NCBI RefSeq assembly: GCF_004403185.1
Contig: NZ_SOHJ01000004.1
Span: 1-64,000 of the forward strand
Direction of reading: 5' to 3'
DNA: 64,000 nt
From: Cryobacterium suzukii
Lineage (GTDB): Bacteria; Actinomycetota; Actinomycetes; Actinomycetales; Microbacteriaceae
Part shown: positions 1 through 7,602 of the stretch, piece by piece
Layout: each line of letters starts with the position of its first letter
How positions within the stretch are numbered: the stretch's first letter is position 1
Notes under the pieces: generated by a model
Database searches by the model: none
What the model saw: only the letters and a program-made list of their open reading frames with translations
Told to the model about the DNA's origin: nothing
Translations under genes and position numbers: made by a program

Positions 1-97
1 CTGATCCAAGGAGCAAGCTCCTCTTCACCGTTCGACTTGCATGTGTTAAGCACGCCGCCAGCGTTCGTCCTGAGCCAGGATCAAACTCTCCGTAAAT
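1..97 (-). rRNA. rrs: 16S ribosomal RNA, 5' end only (cut by window edge)
   Basis: The reverse complement of this stretch carries the universal 5' segment of bacterial 16S rRNA: the 27F primer site lies at 70-89, followed by the GACGAACGCTGGCGGCGTGC block and the CATGCAAGTCGAACGG block. Only about the first 97 nt are inside the window; the rest lies to the left. The mature 5' end is placed by analogy with E. coli numbering and could be off by several bases. Confidence 0.97.
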
Positions 98-532
98 GTT
101 TGAATAGCTCCCGAATAAATCCGGTGCCCATCTAGTGCACCCACCAACCGGAATAGGCTGAGAAGATGCAAGTTTGAAACTGACAGAACAAATCATTACT
201 GACTTGCTTTGTATAGTTGCCTAGTCCGAAGACCAGGACTTGTTCAATATTATTTCCAAAGGAATCTCTTAGCTGTACCCCGCTAGAAACGGGCCACAAC
301 CACGAGGTTTTTGGCATTTGACATTGTGCACGCTGTTGAGTTCTCAAGGATCGGACGCACCCGACTTCAGGCCCTACTGGGCTGTCGCTCCGGGGCAACT
401 TGTCTAACTTACCCACCCAGCCAGTCGCTGTCAAATCAGCCATTCCCAGCAGATCCCGGCACGCCGAAGCGCACCAAAACACTCGAAAAAACCCGACTCA
501 ACCAGTGACACACACTTGATGGGAGGCTTACT
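98..532 (-). other. rRNA operon leader (transcribed spacer upstream of 16S)
   Basis: About 430 nt separate the 16S 5' end from the candidate promoter. The stretch is less GC-rich than the rest of the left half, and no open frame in it resembles a protein. It contains the conserved actinobacterial leader motif listed separately. The expected role is antitermination and RNase III processing of the precursor. Transcription runs leftward into 16S. Confidence 0.75.
326..348 (-). promoter_or_regulatory. conserved actinobacterial rRNA leader motif (antitermination/processing element)
   Basis: Read on the minus strand this is CTTGAGAACTCAACAGCGTG followed by CAC. This block recurs in actinobacterial rRNA leaders and 16S-23S spacers and contains a boxA-like core. 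It is recognised from memory of the motif; its exact function here is inferred. Confidence 0.6.
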
Positions 533-561
533 ATCCTAGCCCAACTCACACACTCTTGAAA
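533..561 (-). promoter_or_regulatory. candidate rRNA promoter
   Basis: On the minus strand a TAGGAT -10 element (533-538) lies 17 bp downstream of a weak -35, TTTCAA (556-561). The -10 is good for an actinobacterial housekeeping sigma factor; the -35 matches poorly. Position fits a single P1-type promoter about 430 bp upstream of 16S. Confidence 0.45.
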
Positions 562-743
562 CAAGAACGACGAGTTATATTGACTAGAAGATGGTCCCAC
601 GTGAGGCCGAAAAGCACTGCGGCTTTCCGCACCTTTGGGGTACGTATAGATACATTACGGTCCGCGAGACCACCCGTCAAAACGCCCCCCACCCGGGCGT
701 GTCGCACGGCTGGCATCCGCTCCCCCAGCACATGGACGTCCAC

Positions 744-813
744 TGGGCCCACCTTATGAACGTGGGCCCAGTCTATAAACCGGGCCCAAGGACGGGGCCC
801 GGGCCCCGTCCCA
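744..813. repeat. palindromic repeat family A, copy 1
   Basis: About 70 bp made of GGGCCC-rich inverted arms around an AT core (TCTATAAA), followed by the GGACGGGGCCCGGGCCCCGT palindrome. The middle arm can pair with either the left or the right arm, so two hairpins compete. It lies in the non-coding space between the rRNA promoter and the ahcY stop. Other copies are at 856-928, 13919-13992 and 20685-20758. Confidence 0.85.
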
Positions 814-855
814 GAACTGTGTGCTCGGCATCCGCTTGCCCGCACCTCTCCGAGT

Positions 856-928
856 ACTGGGCCCACCTTATGAACGTGGGCCCAGTTTATAAACTGGGCC
901 CACGGACGGGGCCCGGGCCCCGTCCCAG
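856..928. repeat. palindromic repeat family A, copy 2 (most perfect)
   Basis: Positions 876-903 form a perfect 28-bp palindrome centred on TTTATAAA. They are followed directly by a perfect 22-bp GC palindrome at 904-925. An upstream arm (857-866) can also pair with 876-885 as an alternative hairpin. The element ends 11 bp from the ahcY stop codon, so an RNA-level role such as termination or 3' end protection of ahcY mRNA is plausible. Confidence 0.88.
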
Positions 929-938
929 AGAGGAGGGG

Positions 939-2426
939 CTAGTAGCGGTAGTGGTCTACTTTGTAGGGGCCTTCTACGGGGATACCGAGGTAGCTAGCCT
1001 GCTCGGGGGTCAGCACGGTCAGCTCGACACCGAGAGCGTCGAGGTGGAGGCGCGCGACCTTCTCGTCGAGCAGCTTGGGTAGCACGTACACGCCAACGGG
1101 GTACTTCTCCGGCGAAACGTACAGCTCGATCTGCGCGAGCACCTGGTTGGTGAAGGAGTTACTCATCACGAACGAGGGGTGGCCGGTGGCGTTGCCGAGG
1201 TTCATCAGGCGGCCCTCCGACAACACGAGCACACTGCGTCCGCTCGGCATGCGCCATTCGTCGACCTGCGGCTTGATCTGCACCTTGACCGCCCCCGGCA
1301 GCGACTCGAGCGCGGCCATGTCGATCTCGTTGTCGAAGTGGCCAACGTTGGCGACGATGGCGAGGTGCTTCATGCGCAGCATGTGCTCGACACCGATGAC
1401 GTTGAAGTTTCCGGTTCCGCTGACGAAGATGTCAACCTGTTCGACGACGGAATCGAGGCGAGCGACCTGAAAACCGTCCATCGCGGCCTGTAGCGCGTTG
1501 ATCGGGTCGATCTCGCTCACGATCACCCGGGCGCCCTGGCCGCGCAGTGCCTCGGCGGCGCCCTTGCCGACATCACCGTAGCCGGCGACGAAGACGACCT
1601 TGCCGCCGATCAGCACGTCCGTGGCGCGGTTGAGCCCGTCGGGCAGTGAGTGGCGAATGCCGTACTTGTTGTCGAACTTGCTCTTGGTGACCGAGTCATT
1701 CACGTTGATGGCCGGAAAGAGCAGTTCCTTGCTCGCGGCGAGCTCGTAGAGGCGGTGCACCCCGGTGGTGGTTTCTTCGGTGACGCCCATGAGGTCGGCG
1801 GCGACCAGGGTCCAGCGGTCGGTCGATTCGGCGAGCGAGCGGCGGAGGGCGGCGAGGATGACGCCGTACTCGTGGCTGTCACCGGCAGCATCCGCTGGTA
1901 CGGCGCCGGCCAGTTCGAACTCGCGACCCTTGTGCACGAGCATCGTGGCGTCGCCACCGTCGTCGAGGATCAGGTTCGGGCCGGTCCACGCCGCTCCGGC
2001 CGCAGCCGCTTCGGCGCTCCAGTCGAAGATCTGCGAGGTGCACCACCAGTAGTCCTCGAGGGTCTCGCCCTTCCAGGCGAACACGGGAATGCCGGCCGGG
2101 GCATCCGCTGTGCCGGTAGGACCCACGGCGATCGCGGCAGCCGCGTCGTCTTGCGTGGAGAAAATGTTGCAGCTAGCCCAGCGCACTTGGGCACCGAGTG
2201 CAACGAGGGTCTCGATCAGCACGGCGGTCTGCACGGTCATGTGGAGGGAACCGGCGATGCGGGCGCCGGCGAGCGGCTTCGTCTCACCGAACTCGGTGCG
2301 CAGGGCCATGAGGCCGGGCATCTCATTCTCGGCCAGGCGCAGCTGGTGGCGCCCAGCCTCGGCCAGCGACACGTCGGCGATCTTGTAGGTAAAGGTGGAT
2401 GGCACGGTGGGTGCGGCGACAGTCAT
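939..2426 (-). CDS. ahcY: adenosylhomocysteinase (S-adenosyl-L-homocysteine hydrolase)
   Basis: Splits S-adenosylhomocysteine into adenosine and homocysteine, relieving product inhibition of methyltransferases; cytosolic and NAD-dependent. The 495-aa product has the usual length for the actinobacterial form. It shows the [14 protein letters not shown] active-site segment, the NAD-binding GYGDVGKG loop, and the C-terminal YRY ending typical of the family. The chosen start is the ATG at 2426 (MTVAAPTV); the open frame extends upstream but loses family resemblance there. Two family A palindromic repeats sit just past its stop. In mycobacteria the orthologue (sahH) lies near manA and DUF3499, as here. 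Confidence 0.97.
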   Translation of the reverse strand: MTVAAPTVPSTFTYKIADVSLAEAGRHQLRLAENEMPGLMALRTEFGETKPLAGARIAGSLHMTVQTAVLIETLVALGAQVRWASCNIFSTQDDAAAAIAVGPTGTADAPAGIPVFAWKGETLEDYWWCTSQIFDWSAEAAAAGAAWTGPNLILDDGGDATMLVHKGREFELAGAVPADAAGDSHEYGVILAALRRSLAESTDRWTLVAADLMGVTEETTTGVHRLYELAASKELLFPAINVNDSVTKSKFDNKYGIRHSLPDGLNRATDVLIGGKVVFVAGYGDVGKGAAEALRGQGARVIVSEIDPINALQAAMDGFQVARLDSVVEQVDIFVSGTGNFNVIGVEHMLRMKHLAIVANVGHFDNEIDMAALESLPGAVKVQIKPQVDEWRMPSGRSVLVLSEGRLMNLGNATGHPSFVMSNSFTNQVLAQIELYVSPEKYPVGVYVLPKLLDEKVARLHLDALGVELTVLTPEQASYLGIPVEGPYKVDHYRY

Positions 2427-2528
2427 GCTGCTATCTTGCCATTTCTCTCTGCACGGCCCCCACATTATTCGGCTGGTGCGCGGGCAGGGCTCCCGGCGCA
2501 GCGGATGCCGCCCTCCAGCGAGAACGGG

Positions 2529-2765
2529 TCACGGCAGCGTCGGGCTGTCAATGTCGGAGTCGTCGGCCAGGAGCCGGTAACGCATGAGGTTCCAGCCTTG
2601 GGGGGCGCTTGTGCGCTTCGCGTGGCGAGTGCACAGGTCGAAGCTGTGCGGTTCCGCGCGAACGGAGAGCGGGCCGAGTACGGCCAGGGACTCCCCATAG
2701 TCAAAGGTGAGCGTGGCCATCGAGGGTTCGAGGCAGGCGACACGAGAACACGGGCGGAATGTCAT
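2529..2765 (-). CDS. DUF3499 family small protein
   Basis: A 78-aa protein with the diagnostic DUF3499 layout: CSRVAC near the N-terminus (Cys6 and Cys11), the central AVLGPL motif, then AEPHSFDLCTRHAKR and the APQGW motif. The cysteines and histidines suggest metal binding, but no function has been assigned to the family as far as I know. The start is the ATG at 2765, giving a product of normal family size. It is divergent from the Rv3259-like gene across 44 bp, an arrangement also found in mycobacteria (Rv3258c/Rv3259). Confidence 0.88.
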   Translation of the reverse strand: MTFRPCSRVACLEPSMATLTFDYGESLAVLGPLSVRAEPHSFDLCTRHAKRTSAPQGWNLMRYRLLADDSDIDSPTLP

Positions 2766-2809
2766 TGTCTGTAAGGCTAGCCGCTTCCGGGCCGCCGTAG
2801 GATGGCAGC

Positions 2810-3256
2810 ATGTCTCGATCCCGTCGTTCAGCAGCGCCCGATCCGACCGTGCGCGGTCGCGGGCGGGACCGGCACGGCCGCGGCATCCGTAGTTCGGTGA
2901 CCGGCCCATTCCTGCCGCCGCTGCGCACCCGCATCGACCTGTTCGACATGACGATCGCCAGCACAATCGAATATTTGCGCGGCGTCTGGCCCGAAGAACT
3001 GGGCAAGTCCGTATTCGAGGTCGCCTCCGGACCGCCCTCAGTCATACCCGGTGTCGGCGTGGAACGCTGGATGGTGACGCCGGAGACGAACCGCGTCGTG
3101 TTCTACCGCCTGCCGATCCAGCGCTTGTCACGTTTGCACGAAAACGATGAAATGCACCAGCGCATGATGATCGAGACGTGCGTCTTTCGCGGCGTCGCCG
3201 AACTGCTCGGCAAAGATCCCTGGGACCTCGCGCCGGATCGCTTCCGCCACTTCTAG
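2810..3256 (+). CDS. Rv3259-like conserved protein (metallopeptidase-annotated family)
   Basis: A 148-aa protein with a basic N-terminal tail (residues 1-28) and a conserved C-terminal region containing the EMHQRMMIETCVFRGVAELL segment and then GKDPWDLAP. Orthologues next to DUF3499 are often labelled metallopeptidase family, but I see no HExxH motif, so peptidase activity is doubtful. An AGGA sequence lies just upstream of the ATG. The divergent pairing with DUF3499 supports orthology with Rv3259. Confidence 0.72.
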   Translation: MSRSRRSAAPDPTVRGRGRDRHGRGIRSSVTGPFLPPLRTRIDLFDMTIASTIEYLRGVWPEELGKSVFEVASGPPSVIPGVGVERWMVTPETNRVVFYRLPIQRLSRLHENDEMHQRMMIETCVFRGVAELLGKDPWDLAPDRFRHF

Positions 3257-3574
3257 GTATCGGCACACGGGTCGGCGATCATCGGCGCACGTGTGCGAGA
3301 TGGTCGCACGTGGTCTCCCCGTGCCACTTCCCAACGCCTGCCGCGAGCGGAAATCCGGTGCGGCTCGCATCCGCTTTGCGGACCGATCCTTGCTAGGACT
3401 GGGATCGCGGCCTTTCGGTGCGGTCGGTCGGCGCGTTCGCGTGTCTGGACGTTTGCTGTATTTAGTAACAGAACGGTAACAGATCGGGGCAATTCCAAAC
3501 CATTTCGGGGATGGGGCCGAACACCATGCAGACCCCAACACCACCTGCTCGAACTACAGAAAAGGATTCATCCC
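3257..3574 (+). promoter_or_regulatory. intergenic promoter region of the lipoprotein gene, with a GTAACA direct repeat
   Basis: This 318-bp gap has no convincing ORF. It contains GTAACAGAACGGTAACA at 3465-3481, a direct repeat with an 11-bp period (one helical turn). This layout is like sites used by OmpR-family regulators such as MtrA. It lies about 95-110 bp upstream of the lipoprotein start. The assignment to MtrA is inference. Confidence 0.35.
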
Positions 3575-4261
3575 ATGCGTACATTCACCAAGGCCACCAT
3601 CGGTTTCGCCTCTGCTGGAATTCTCATCGCCGGCCTCGCCGGCTGCACGTCGGACGCCGGCACCACGACCCCGGCGCCCGCTTCGAGCTCAAGCTCGTCC
3701 AGCTCGGCCTCCGCTGACCCGACGCCCCTCGCCTCGATCCCCAGCCTCTCCGGTGTCGACACCGCAGTGCTGCTCGACGCCGACTTCGGCGCCGCGCTCA
3801 CGAGCCTCGGCCTGACCGCCGGCACCGTTGGAACGGCCACCCTCGAAGAGGGCAGCCTGCACTTCCCGATCACGGGCGGCAACGTGGACTACTACGACCC
3901 GGCCGAAGACTACCGCCCCTTCGTTCAGGGCTCCATTTCGCACGAGGGATCCGGCTTCTCGCTGACCGCCGGCGACATCGTCGTCGAGCTGACCAACTTC
4001 ACCATCGACCCGGGCACCTCGGAGCTCTTCGGTGATGTCTCGGTCAACGGTGAGTCCGCTGCGACCCAGGTCCTGCTGTTCGACCTCTACGGTGGAACCC
4101 TTGAGCCCCTCAAGATGGAGGGCGACAACGCCATCCTCACCGGCACCACGGTTCACATCTCCTCCGAAGCCGCCGGCCTGCTGAACTCCACGTTCAGCAC
4201 CGACGCCGTCGCTGACCAGATGCTCGTTGGTATCGCGACCATCACCGCCGCGACCAAGTAG
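3575..4261 (+). CDS. secreted lipoprotein of unknown function
   Basis: A 228-aa product. Residues 1-23 form a type II signal peptide with a LAGC lipobox, predicting a lipid-anchored protein on the outer face of the membrane. A Ser/Ala/Pro linker (about residues 30-52, with a serine run) leads to a domain of about 170 residues rich in predicted beta strands with alternating Gly and Asp/Thr. The fold recalls HtaA-like or other surface beta domains, but I cannot assign it. An AAAGGA ribosome site lies 8 bp before the ATG. A strong terminator follows, so it is probably transcribed alone. Confidence 0.85.
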   Translation: MRTFTKATIGFASAGILIAGLAGCTSDAGTTTPAPASSSSSSSSASADPTPLASIPSLSGVDTAVLLDADFGAALTSLGLTAGTVGTATLEEGSLHFPITGGNVDYYDPAEDYRPFVQGSISHEGSGFSLTAGDIVVELTNFTIDPGTSELFGDVSVNGESAATQVLLFDLYGGTLEPLKMEGDNAILTGTTVHISSEAAGLLNSTFSTDAVADQMLVGIATITAATK

Positions 4262-4298
4262 TCGGTCGGCTCTTCTAAAGAGTCAGCTTCACAGCACG

Positions 4299-4330
4299 AA
4301 TCGGGGCCTGCCACACGGCGGGCCCCGATT
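4299..4330 (+). terminator. rho-independent-type terminator of the lipoprotein gene
   Basis: A 10-bp perfect stem AATCGGGGCC / GGCCCCGATT (4299-4308 with 4321-4330), with further GC pairing inside, begins 38 bp after the stop codon. A short T-containing tail follows. Confidence 0.75.
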
Positions 4331-4357
4331 TCTGCGTGCCCGGGACCGCTCGCGCCT

Positions 4358-4423
4358 CGCGGCACGTAGTAGGGAAGTGGGCACTCGTTCGTACGAGTGC
4401 CCACTTCCCTAACGAGTGCCGCG
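4358..4423. repeat. palindromic repeat family B, copy 1
   Basis: Outer arms CGCGGCAC / GTGCCGCG (4358-4365 and 4416-4423) enclose a perfect 18-bp inverted repeat, 4371-4388 with 4393-4410, around a TCGT loop. A related but less symmetrical copy lies at 10474-10520. A 13-bp tandem duplication (GACGGGATTGAGC, 4424-4449) follows directly. Confidence 0.8.
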
Positions 4424-4450
4424 ACGGGATTGAGCGACGGGATTGAGCGT

Positions 4451-4482
4451 CGGCATCCGCTCAGCGCGTCAAACGGATGCCG
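4451..4482. terminator. GCATCCG hairpin at the 3' end of the first phosphodiesterase gene
   Basis: CGGCATCCG (4451-4459) pairs with CGGATGCCG (4474-4482), straddling the stop codon of the leftward gene. It uses the overrepresented GCATCCG heptamer as both arms, like the hairpins at 7530, 18287 and 25317. Confidence 0.5.
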
Positions 4483-5500
4483 CCACCCCACTACGCAGGT
4501 CGTCGCGCACGCTCGCGGCAAGGTCGGGGTGGTCAACGAAGACCCCGTCGATTCCGCTGCCCATGACCGCCGCGAACTCGTCGCGCCAGTTGCCGAAACT
4601 GGCCGCCTGATCCCCCCGCCGACACGACGCGGTAAGAAAGGCATTCTCGGGCCGCAGGGTCCAGCAGAAGATGTCCAGCCCGGCCGCGTGGGCGTCGGCA
4701 ACGAGAGAAGAAGTCACCAGATCGCCGGCGGTATTCGCCGGGATGATCAGGGATTTGTCTACACTGATACCGTCGACGGTGCTACCGAGGGTCTCGAGAC
4801 CGGTTTCGGTGAGGTAGTCGGAGTAATACGGCGCTGCTGCGCCAAGCCGGGCGACCTGGTCGAGCGGCTGACCAATCGGGGCGATCAGGAACACGCCGCG
4901 AGCGGTCATACCGCGAGCCGCAATCTGCGCGAGCACAGTCGCTTCGAAGCTCTCGATGATGAGGCGGTCGTCGTCGGCGTTCCAGCCGGCAGCACGCACC
5001 TCGGCGACGAACAGCTCGTCAAGGGGCAGGCCGATCGAGGCGAAATAGGCGGCGTTCTTAATCTCCGCGACCATGCCGAGAGGGCGCCGCCAAATGTTAG
5101 AGGCATCGTCGATGAGGGAAAAGAGGTCACTCAGGCGCAGGATCGGGTATTGGTCGTCGTGCAGAGCGCTCTTCGGCCGCAAGTGCGCAAGACGTTCCCG
5201 GGCGCGCAGGGTGGCAAGTTCGGCCCAGGTGAAGTCTTCGGTGAACCAGCCAGTGAGGGTGTGACCGGCGAACTCCTTGGTCGTGCGGCGGCCGGTGAAC
5301 TCGGCGCGAGAAGCAACATCCGTGGTGGCGGAAATGTCGTTTTCGTGGCGCAGCACCAACACTCCATCTCGGGTGGCGACGATGTCGGGCTCGACCGCAT
5401 CGGCGCCGAGCTCGAACGCGAGGGCGTAGGCGGAAGCGGTGTGTTCGGGGCGGTAGCCGCTGGCTCCGCGGTGACCGATGACAAGAGGGGGCATCTGCAC
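4469..5500 (-). CDS. glycerophosphodiester phosphodiesterase, cytosolic form
   Basis: Hydrolyses glycerophosphodiesters to glycerol-3-phosphate and an alcohol. The 343-aa TIM-barrel protein begins with IGHRGASGYRPEHT (catalytic His-Arg) and has the metal-binding VEPDIVATRDGVLVLRHE segment. It ends with the typical GVFVDHPD strand. There is no signal peptide, unlike the second copy at 9277-10326. The GTG at 5500 is preferred because GGAG lies 7 bp upstream; an ATG at 5494 is possible. It is divergent from a UgpA/E/B-type transporter, which suggests that imported glycerophosphodiesters are cleaved inside the cell. Confidence 0.92.
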   Translation of the reverse strand: MQMPPLVIGHRGASGYRPEHTASAYALAFELGADAVEPDIVATRDGVLVLRHENDISATTDVASRAEFTGRRTTKEFAGHTLTGWFTEDFTWAELATLRARERLAHLRPKSALHDDQYPILRLSDLFSLIDDASNIWRRPLGMVAEIKNAAYFASIGLPLDELFVAEVRAAGWNADDDRLIIESFEATVLAQIAARGMTARGVFLIAPIGQPLDQVARLGAAAPYYSDYLTETGLETLGSTVDGISVDKSLIIPANTAGDLVTSSLVADAHAAGLDIFCWTLRPENAFLTASCRRGDQAASFGNWRDEFAAVMGSGIDGVFVDHPDLAASVRDDLRSGVAASV

Positions 5501-5692
5501 ACCGTAACTCCGACGAGTAACGCCGACACTCGGGCCAGGTGAACACCCGCTGAAGTTTCGACGGGGTGTAGGCGAACGCCTTGCGACAACTGCGCGTATA
5601 CGAGCAAATCGGCCGATCGGCGATCGGTACGTTGCCTAACCTGACAGAGTCTGCTGCTTGGCCGACAGCACTTTTCAGGGGGATTTCAGCGC
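5501..5692 (+). promoter_or_regulatory. divergent promoter region of the phosphodiesterase and Ugp-type transporter
   Basis: A 192-bp gap between divergent genes. It includes the palindrome ATCGGCCGAT followed by a second CGATCGG within 5609-5632, which could be an operator for a sugar- or phosphate-responsive repressor. GGGGGA precedes the permease start. No regulator can be named. Confidence 0.3.
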
Positions 5693-6676
5693 ATGCCCAC
5701 CATCGAGGACCTGCACCGCGACACCACGTCAGCGGTAGCGGCCCCGACCCCGACGAACGTCGCGACACCCGCGCCGCCCCGCGCGTTCACCCCGCGCAAG
5801 AAAAAGAAGCCGTGGAAATCGTGGCTGCTGTTTCTGCTGTTCGCCGGGCCGAACGTGGCCCTGCTCATCGTCTTCACCTACAAGCCGCTGCTGCAGTCGC
5901 TGTACTACTCCACCCTGCAGTGGAACCTCGGCTCCGCGTCGGCGATTCCGGTGGGCCTCGGCAACTACGTGGCCTGGTTCAACGACCCCGGCACCGTTCG
6001 GGTCGTCACGGTCACCCTGATCTTCACGGTCGCGACCGTCGGCGGTGGCATGGTCATCGGTCTGCTGTTCGCGGTGCTGCTCAACCGCAAGCTGCACGGC
6101 CGCGGCGCCGCCCGCACCGTCATCGTCGCACCCTACGTGCTCTCCGGGGTCGCGGTCGGCCTCCTCTGGCTGTTCGTTTTCGACCCGAACTTCGGGATCA
6201 CCGCGGCGCTGCTCGACGCCATCGGCGTGGCCTCACCGCCCTGGTACAACGATCCGCACTGGGCGTTGGTCATGGTCATTATCGTCTACCTCTGGAAAAA
6301 CGTCGGCTACGTCGCACTCATCTACCTGGCGGCGCTGCAGTCGGTGCCGCGGGACCTGCTCGAGGCGGCGTCGCTCGACGGTGCAAGGCCGATGCGCGCG
6401 TTTCGCAACATCGTGCTGCCGCTGCTCGGCCCGACGACGTTCTTTCTGTCGATCACGACGCTGCTCAGCTCATTGCAGTCGTTCGACATCATCCAGGCGA
6501 TGACCAAGGGCGGGCCGCTCGAAGGCACCACCACGATGATGTACCAGATTTACCAGGAAGGCTTTCAGGCCGGTCGAGCCGGGTATTCCTCCGCGGTCGC
6601 GACAATTCTGTTCGCCGTCTTGCTCGTGGTCACGCTGATCCAAATGAAGTACGTCGAGAAACGAGTGCACTACTAA
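5693..6676 (+). CDS. ABC transporter permease, UgpA/MalF type
   Basis: A 327-aa inner-membrane permease with six predicted helices after a proline-rich, basic cytoplasmic N-terminus (residues 1-40). The EAA loop that contacts the ATPase is visible as EAASLDGARPMRAFRNIVLP. It overlaps the next permease by one base (TAATG), so the two are translationally coupled. No ATP-binding subunit is encoded nearby, so a shared MsiK-like ATPase elsewhere is likely. The flanking phosphodiesterases suggest glycerol-3-phosphate or glycerophosphodiester uptake; the family also moves many sugars. Confidence 0.93.
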   Translation: MPTIEDLHRDTTSAVAAPTPTNVATPAPPRAFTPRKKKKPWKSWLLFLLFAGPNVALLIVFTYKPLLQSLYYSTLQWNLGSASAIPVGLGNYVAWFNDPGTVRVVTVTLIFTVATVGGGMVIGLLFAVLLNRKLHGRGAARTVIVAPYVLSGVAVGLLWLFVFDPNFGITAALLDAIGVASPPWYNDPHWALVMVIIVYLWKNVGYVALIYLAALQSVPRDLLEAASLDGARPMRAFRNIVLPLLGPTTFFLSITTLLSSLQSFDIIQAMTKGGPLEGTTTMMYQIYQEGFQAGRAGYSSAVATILFAVLLVVTLIQMKYVEKRVHY

Positions 6677-7524
6677 TGCCCACGCAGACCTCGACCGCGC
6701 GTCGCCGTAAACCGCTACAACTCGGCGGCTACCTCGGGCTGCTTCTGGCCATCGCGGTCATGATTCTGCCGCTGGTCTGGATGTTTCTGGCCGGGTTCAA
6801 GGAACGCGACGAGATCTACACCGTGCCGATCCAGTGGCTGCCCGACAGCTACGACCTGTCGAACTATGCCGCTGCCCTGGCCGCCGTGCCGTTCGCAAAC
6901 TTCTTTCTCAACAGCACCATCACCACCGTGATCGGCGCCGGCCTCAAAATGCTGCTCGGCCTGACCACCGCGTACGCTGTCGTCTTTCTCGAGTTTCCGT
7001 TCAAGAAGTTCGTCTTCGGCCTGGTGGTCTTTGCCCTCCTGGTACCGCAGCAGATCGTGATGATTCCCAACTTCACCCTCGTGGCCTCGCTCGGCTGGAT
7101 CAACACGTATCAGGGCATCATCGTTCCAGGACTGGCCAGCGCGTTCGGCACCTTTCTGTTTCGCCAGCACTTTCTGACCCTGCCGATCTCCATTCTCGAA
7201 GCCGCAGCACTCGACGGAGCCAGCCACTGGACCCGCCTCTGGCGTTTCATCGTGCCCATCTCGGCACCGACCATCGCCGCCGTGGCGTTGATCTCGATCG
7301 TCTCCGAGTGGAACGAATACCTCTGGCCACTGCTCGTCGTCGACCGCTCCGACATGATGACACTTCCGGTGGGGCTGACACTGCTGCAGAACAACGACGG
7401 CGTCACCAACTGGGGCGTGCTCATGGCCGGCACCGTGTTGGTCACCGTACCGGTGCTGATCGCGTTCTTTGCGCTCCAAAAACGCATCATCGCCGGGCTG
7501 ACCGCCGGGGGCGTAACCGGCTGA
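6676..7524 (+). CDS. ABC transporter permease, UgpE/MalG type
   Basis: A 282-aa permease, partner of the preceding protein. It shows the family EAA motif EAAALDGASHWTRLWRFIVP and six membrane helices, beginning with a helix at about residues 18-40. The ATG at 6676 shares one base with the upstream stop. The substrate is the same as that of the neighbouring binding protein. Confidence 0.93.
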   Translation: MPTQTSTARRRKPLQLGGYLGLLLAIAVMILPLVWMFLAGFKERDEIYTVPIQWLPDSYDLSNYAAALAAVPFANFFLNSTITTVIGAGLKMLLGLTTAYAVVFLEFPFKKFVFGLVVFALLVPQQIVMIPNFTLVASLGWINTYQGIIVPGLASAFGTFLFRQHFLTLPISILEAAALDGASHWTRLWRFIVPISAPTIAAVALISIVSEWNEYLWPLLVVDRSDMMTLPVGLTLLQNNDGVTNWGVLMAGTVLVTVPVLIAFFALQKRIIAGLTAGGVTG

Positions 7525-7529
7525 CGCGT

Positions 7530-7557
7530 CGGCATCCGTTTATCTCAGCGGATGCCG
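7530..7557. other. GCATCCG hairpin between permease and binding-protein genes
   Basis: CGGCATCCG (7530-7538) pairs with CGGATGCCG (7549-7557) around a 10-nt loop. Its place inside an operon, before the binding-protein gene, fits an RNA-processing or stabilising hairpin that lets the binding protein be made at a different level from the permeases. This is inference. Confidence 0.5.
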
Positions 7558-7602
7558 TCCCCTCAATTTTCCACTTGTGTCCACCCCTATTAGGAGAGTT
7601 CT

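Noticed and set aside
132-482. 116-aa minus-strand open frame and a 65-aa plus-strand frame upstream of 16S
   Set aside because: They lie within the rRNA leader and have no protein-like composition or ribosome site.
1650-2774. 374-aa plus-strand open frame opposite ahcY and DUF3499
   Set aside because: It is the GC-rich antisense shadow of ahcY, whose motifs are unambiguous.
2810-3256. Calling the Rv3259-like protein an active zinc metallopeptidase
   Set aside because: No HExxH or similar zinc motif is visible; only the family label supports it.
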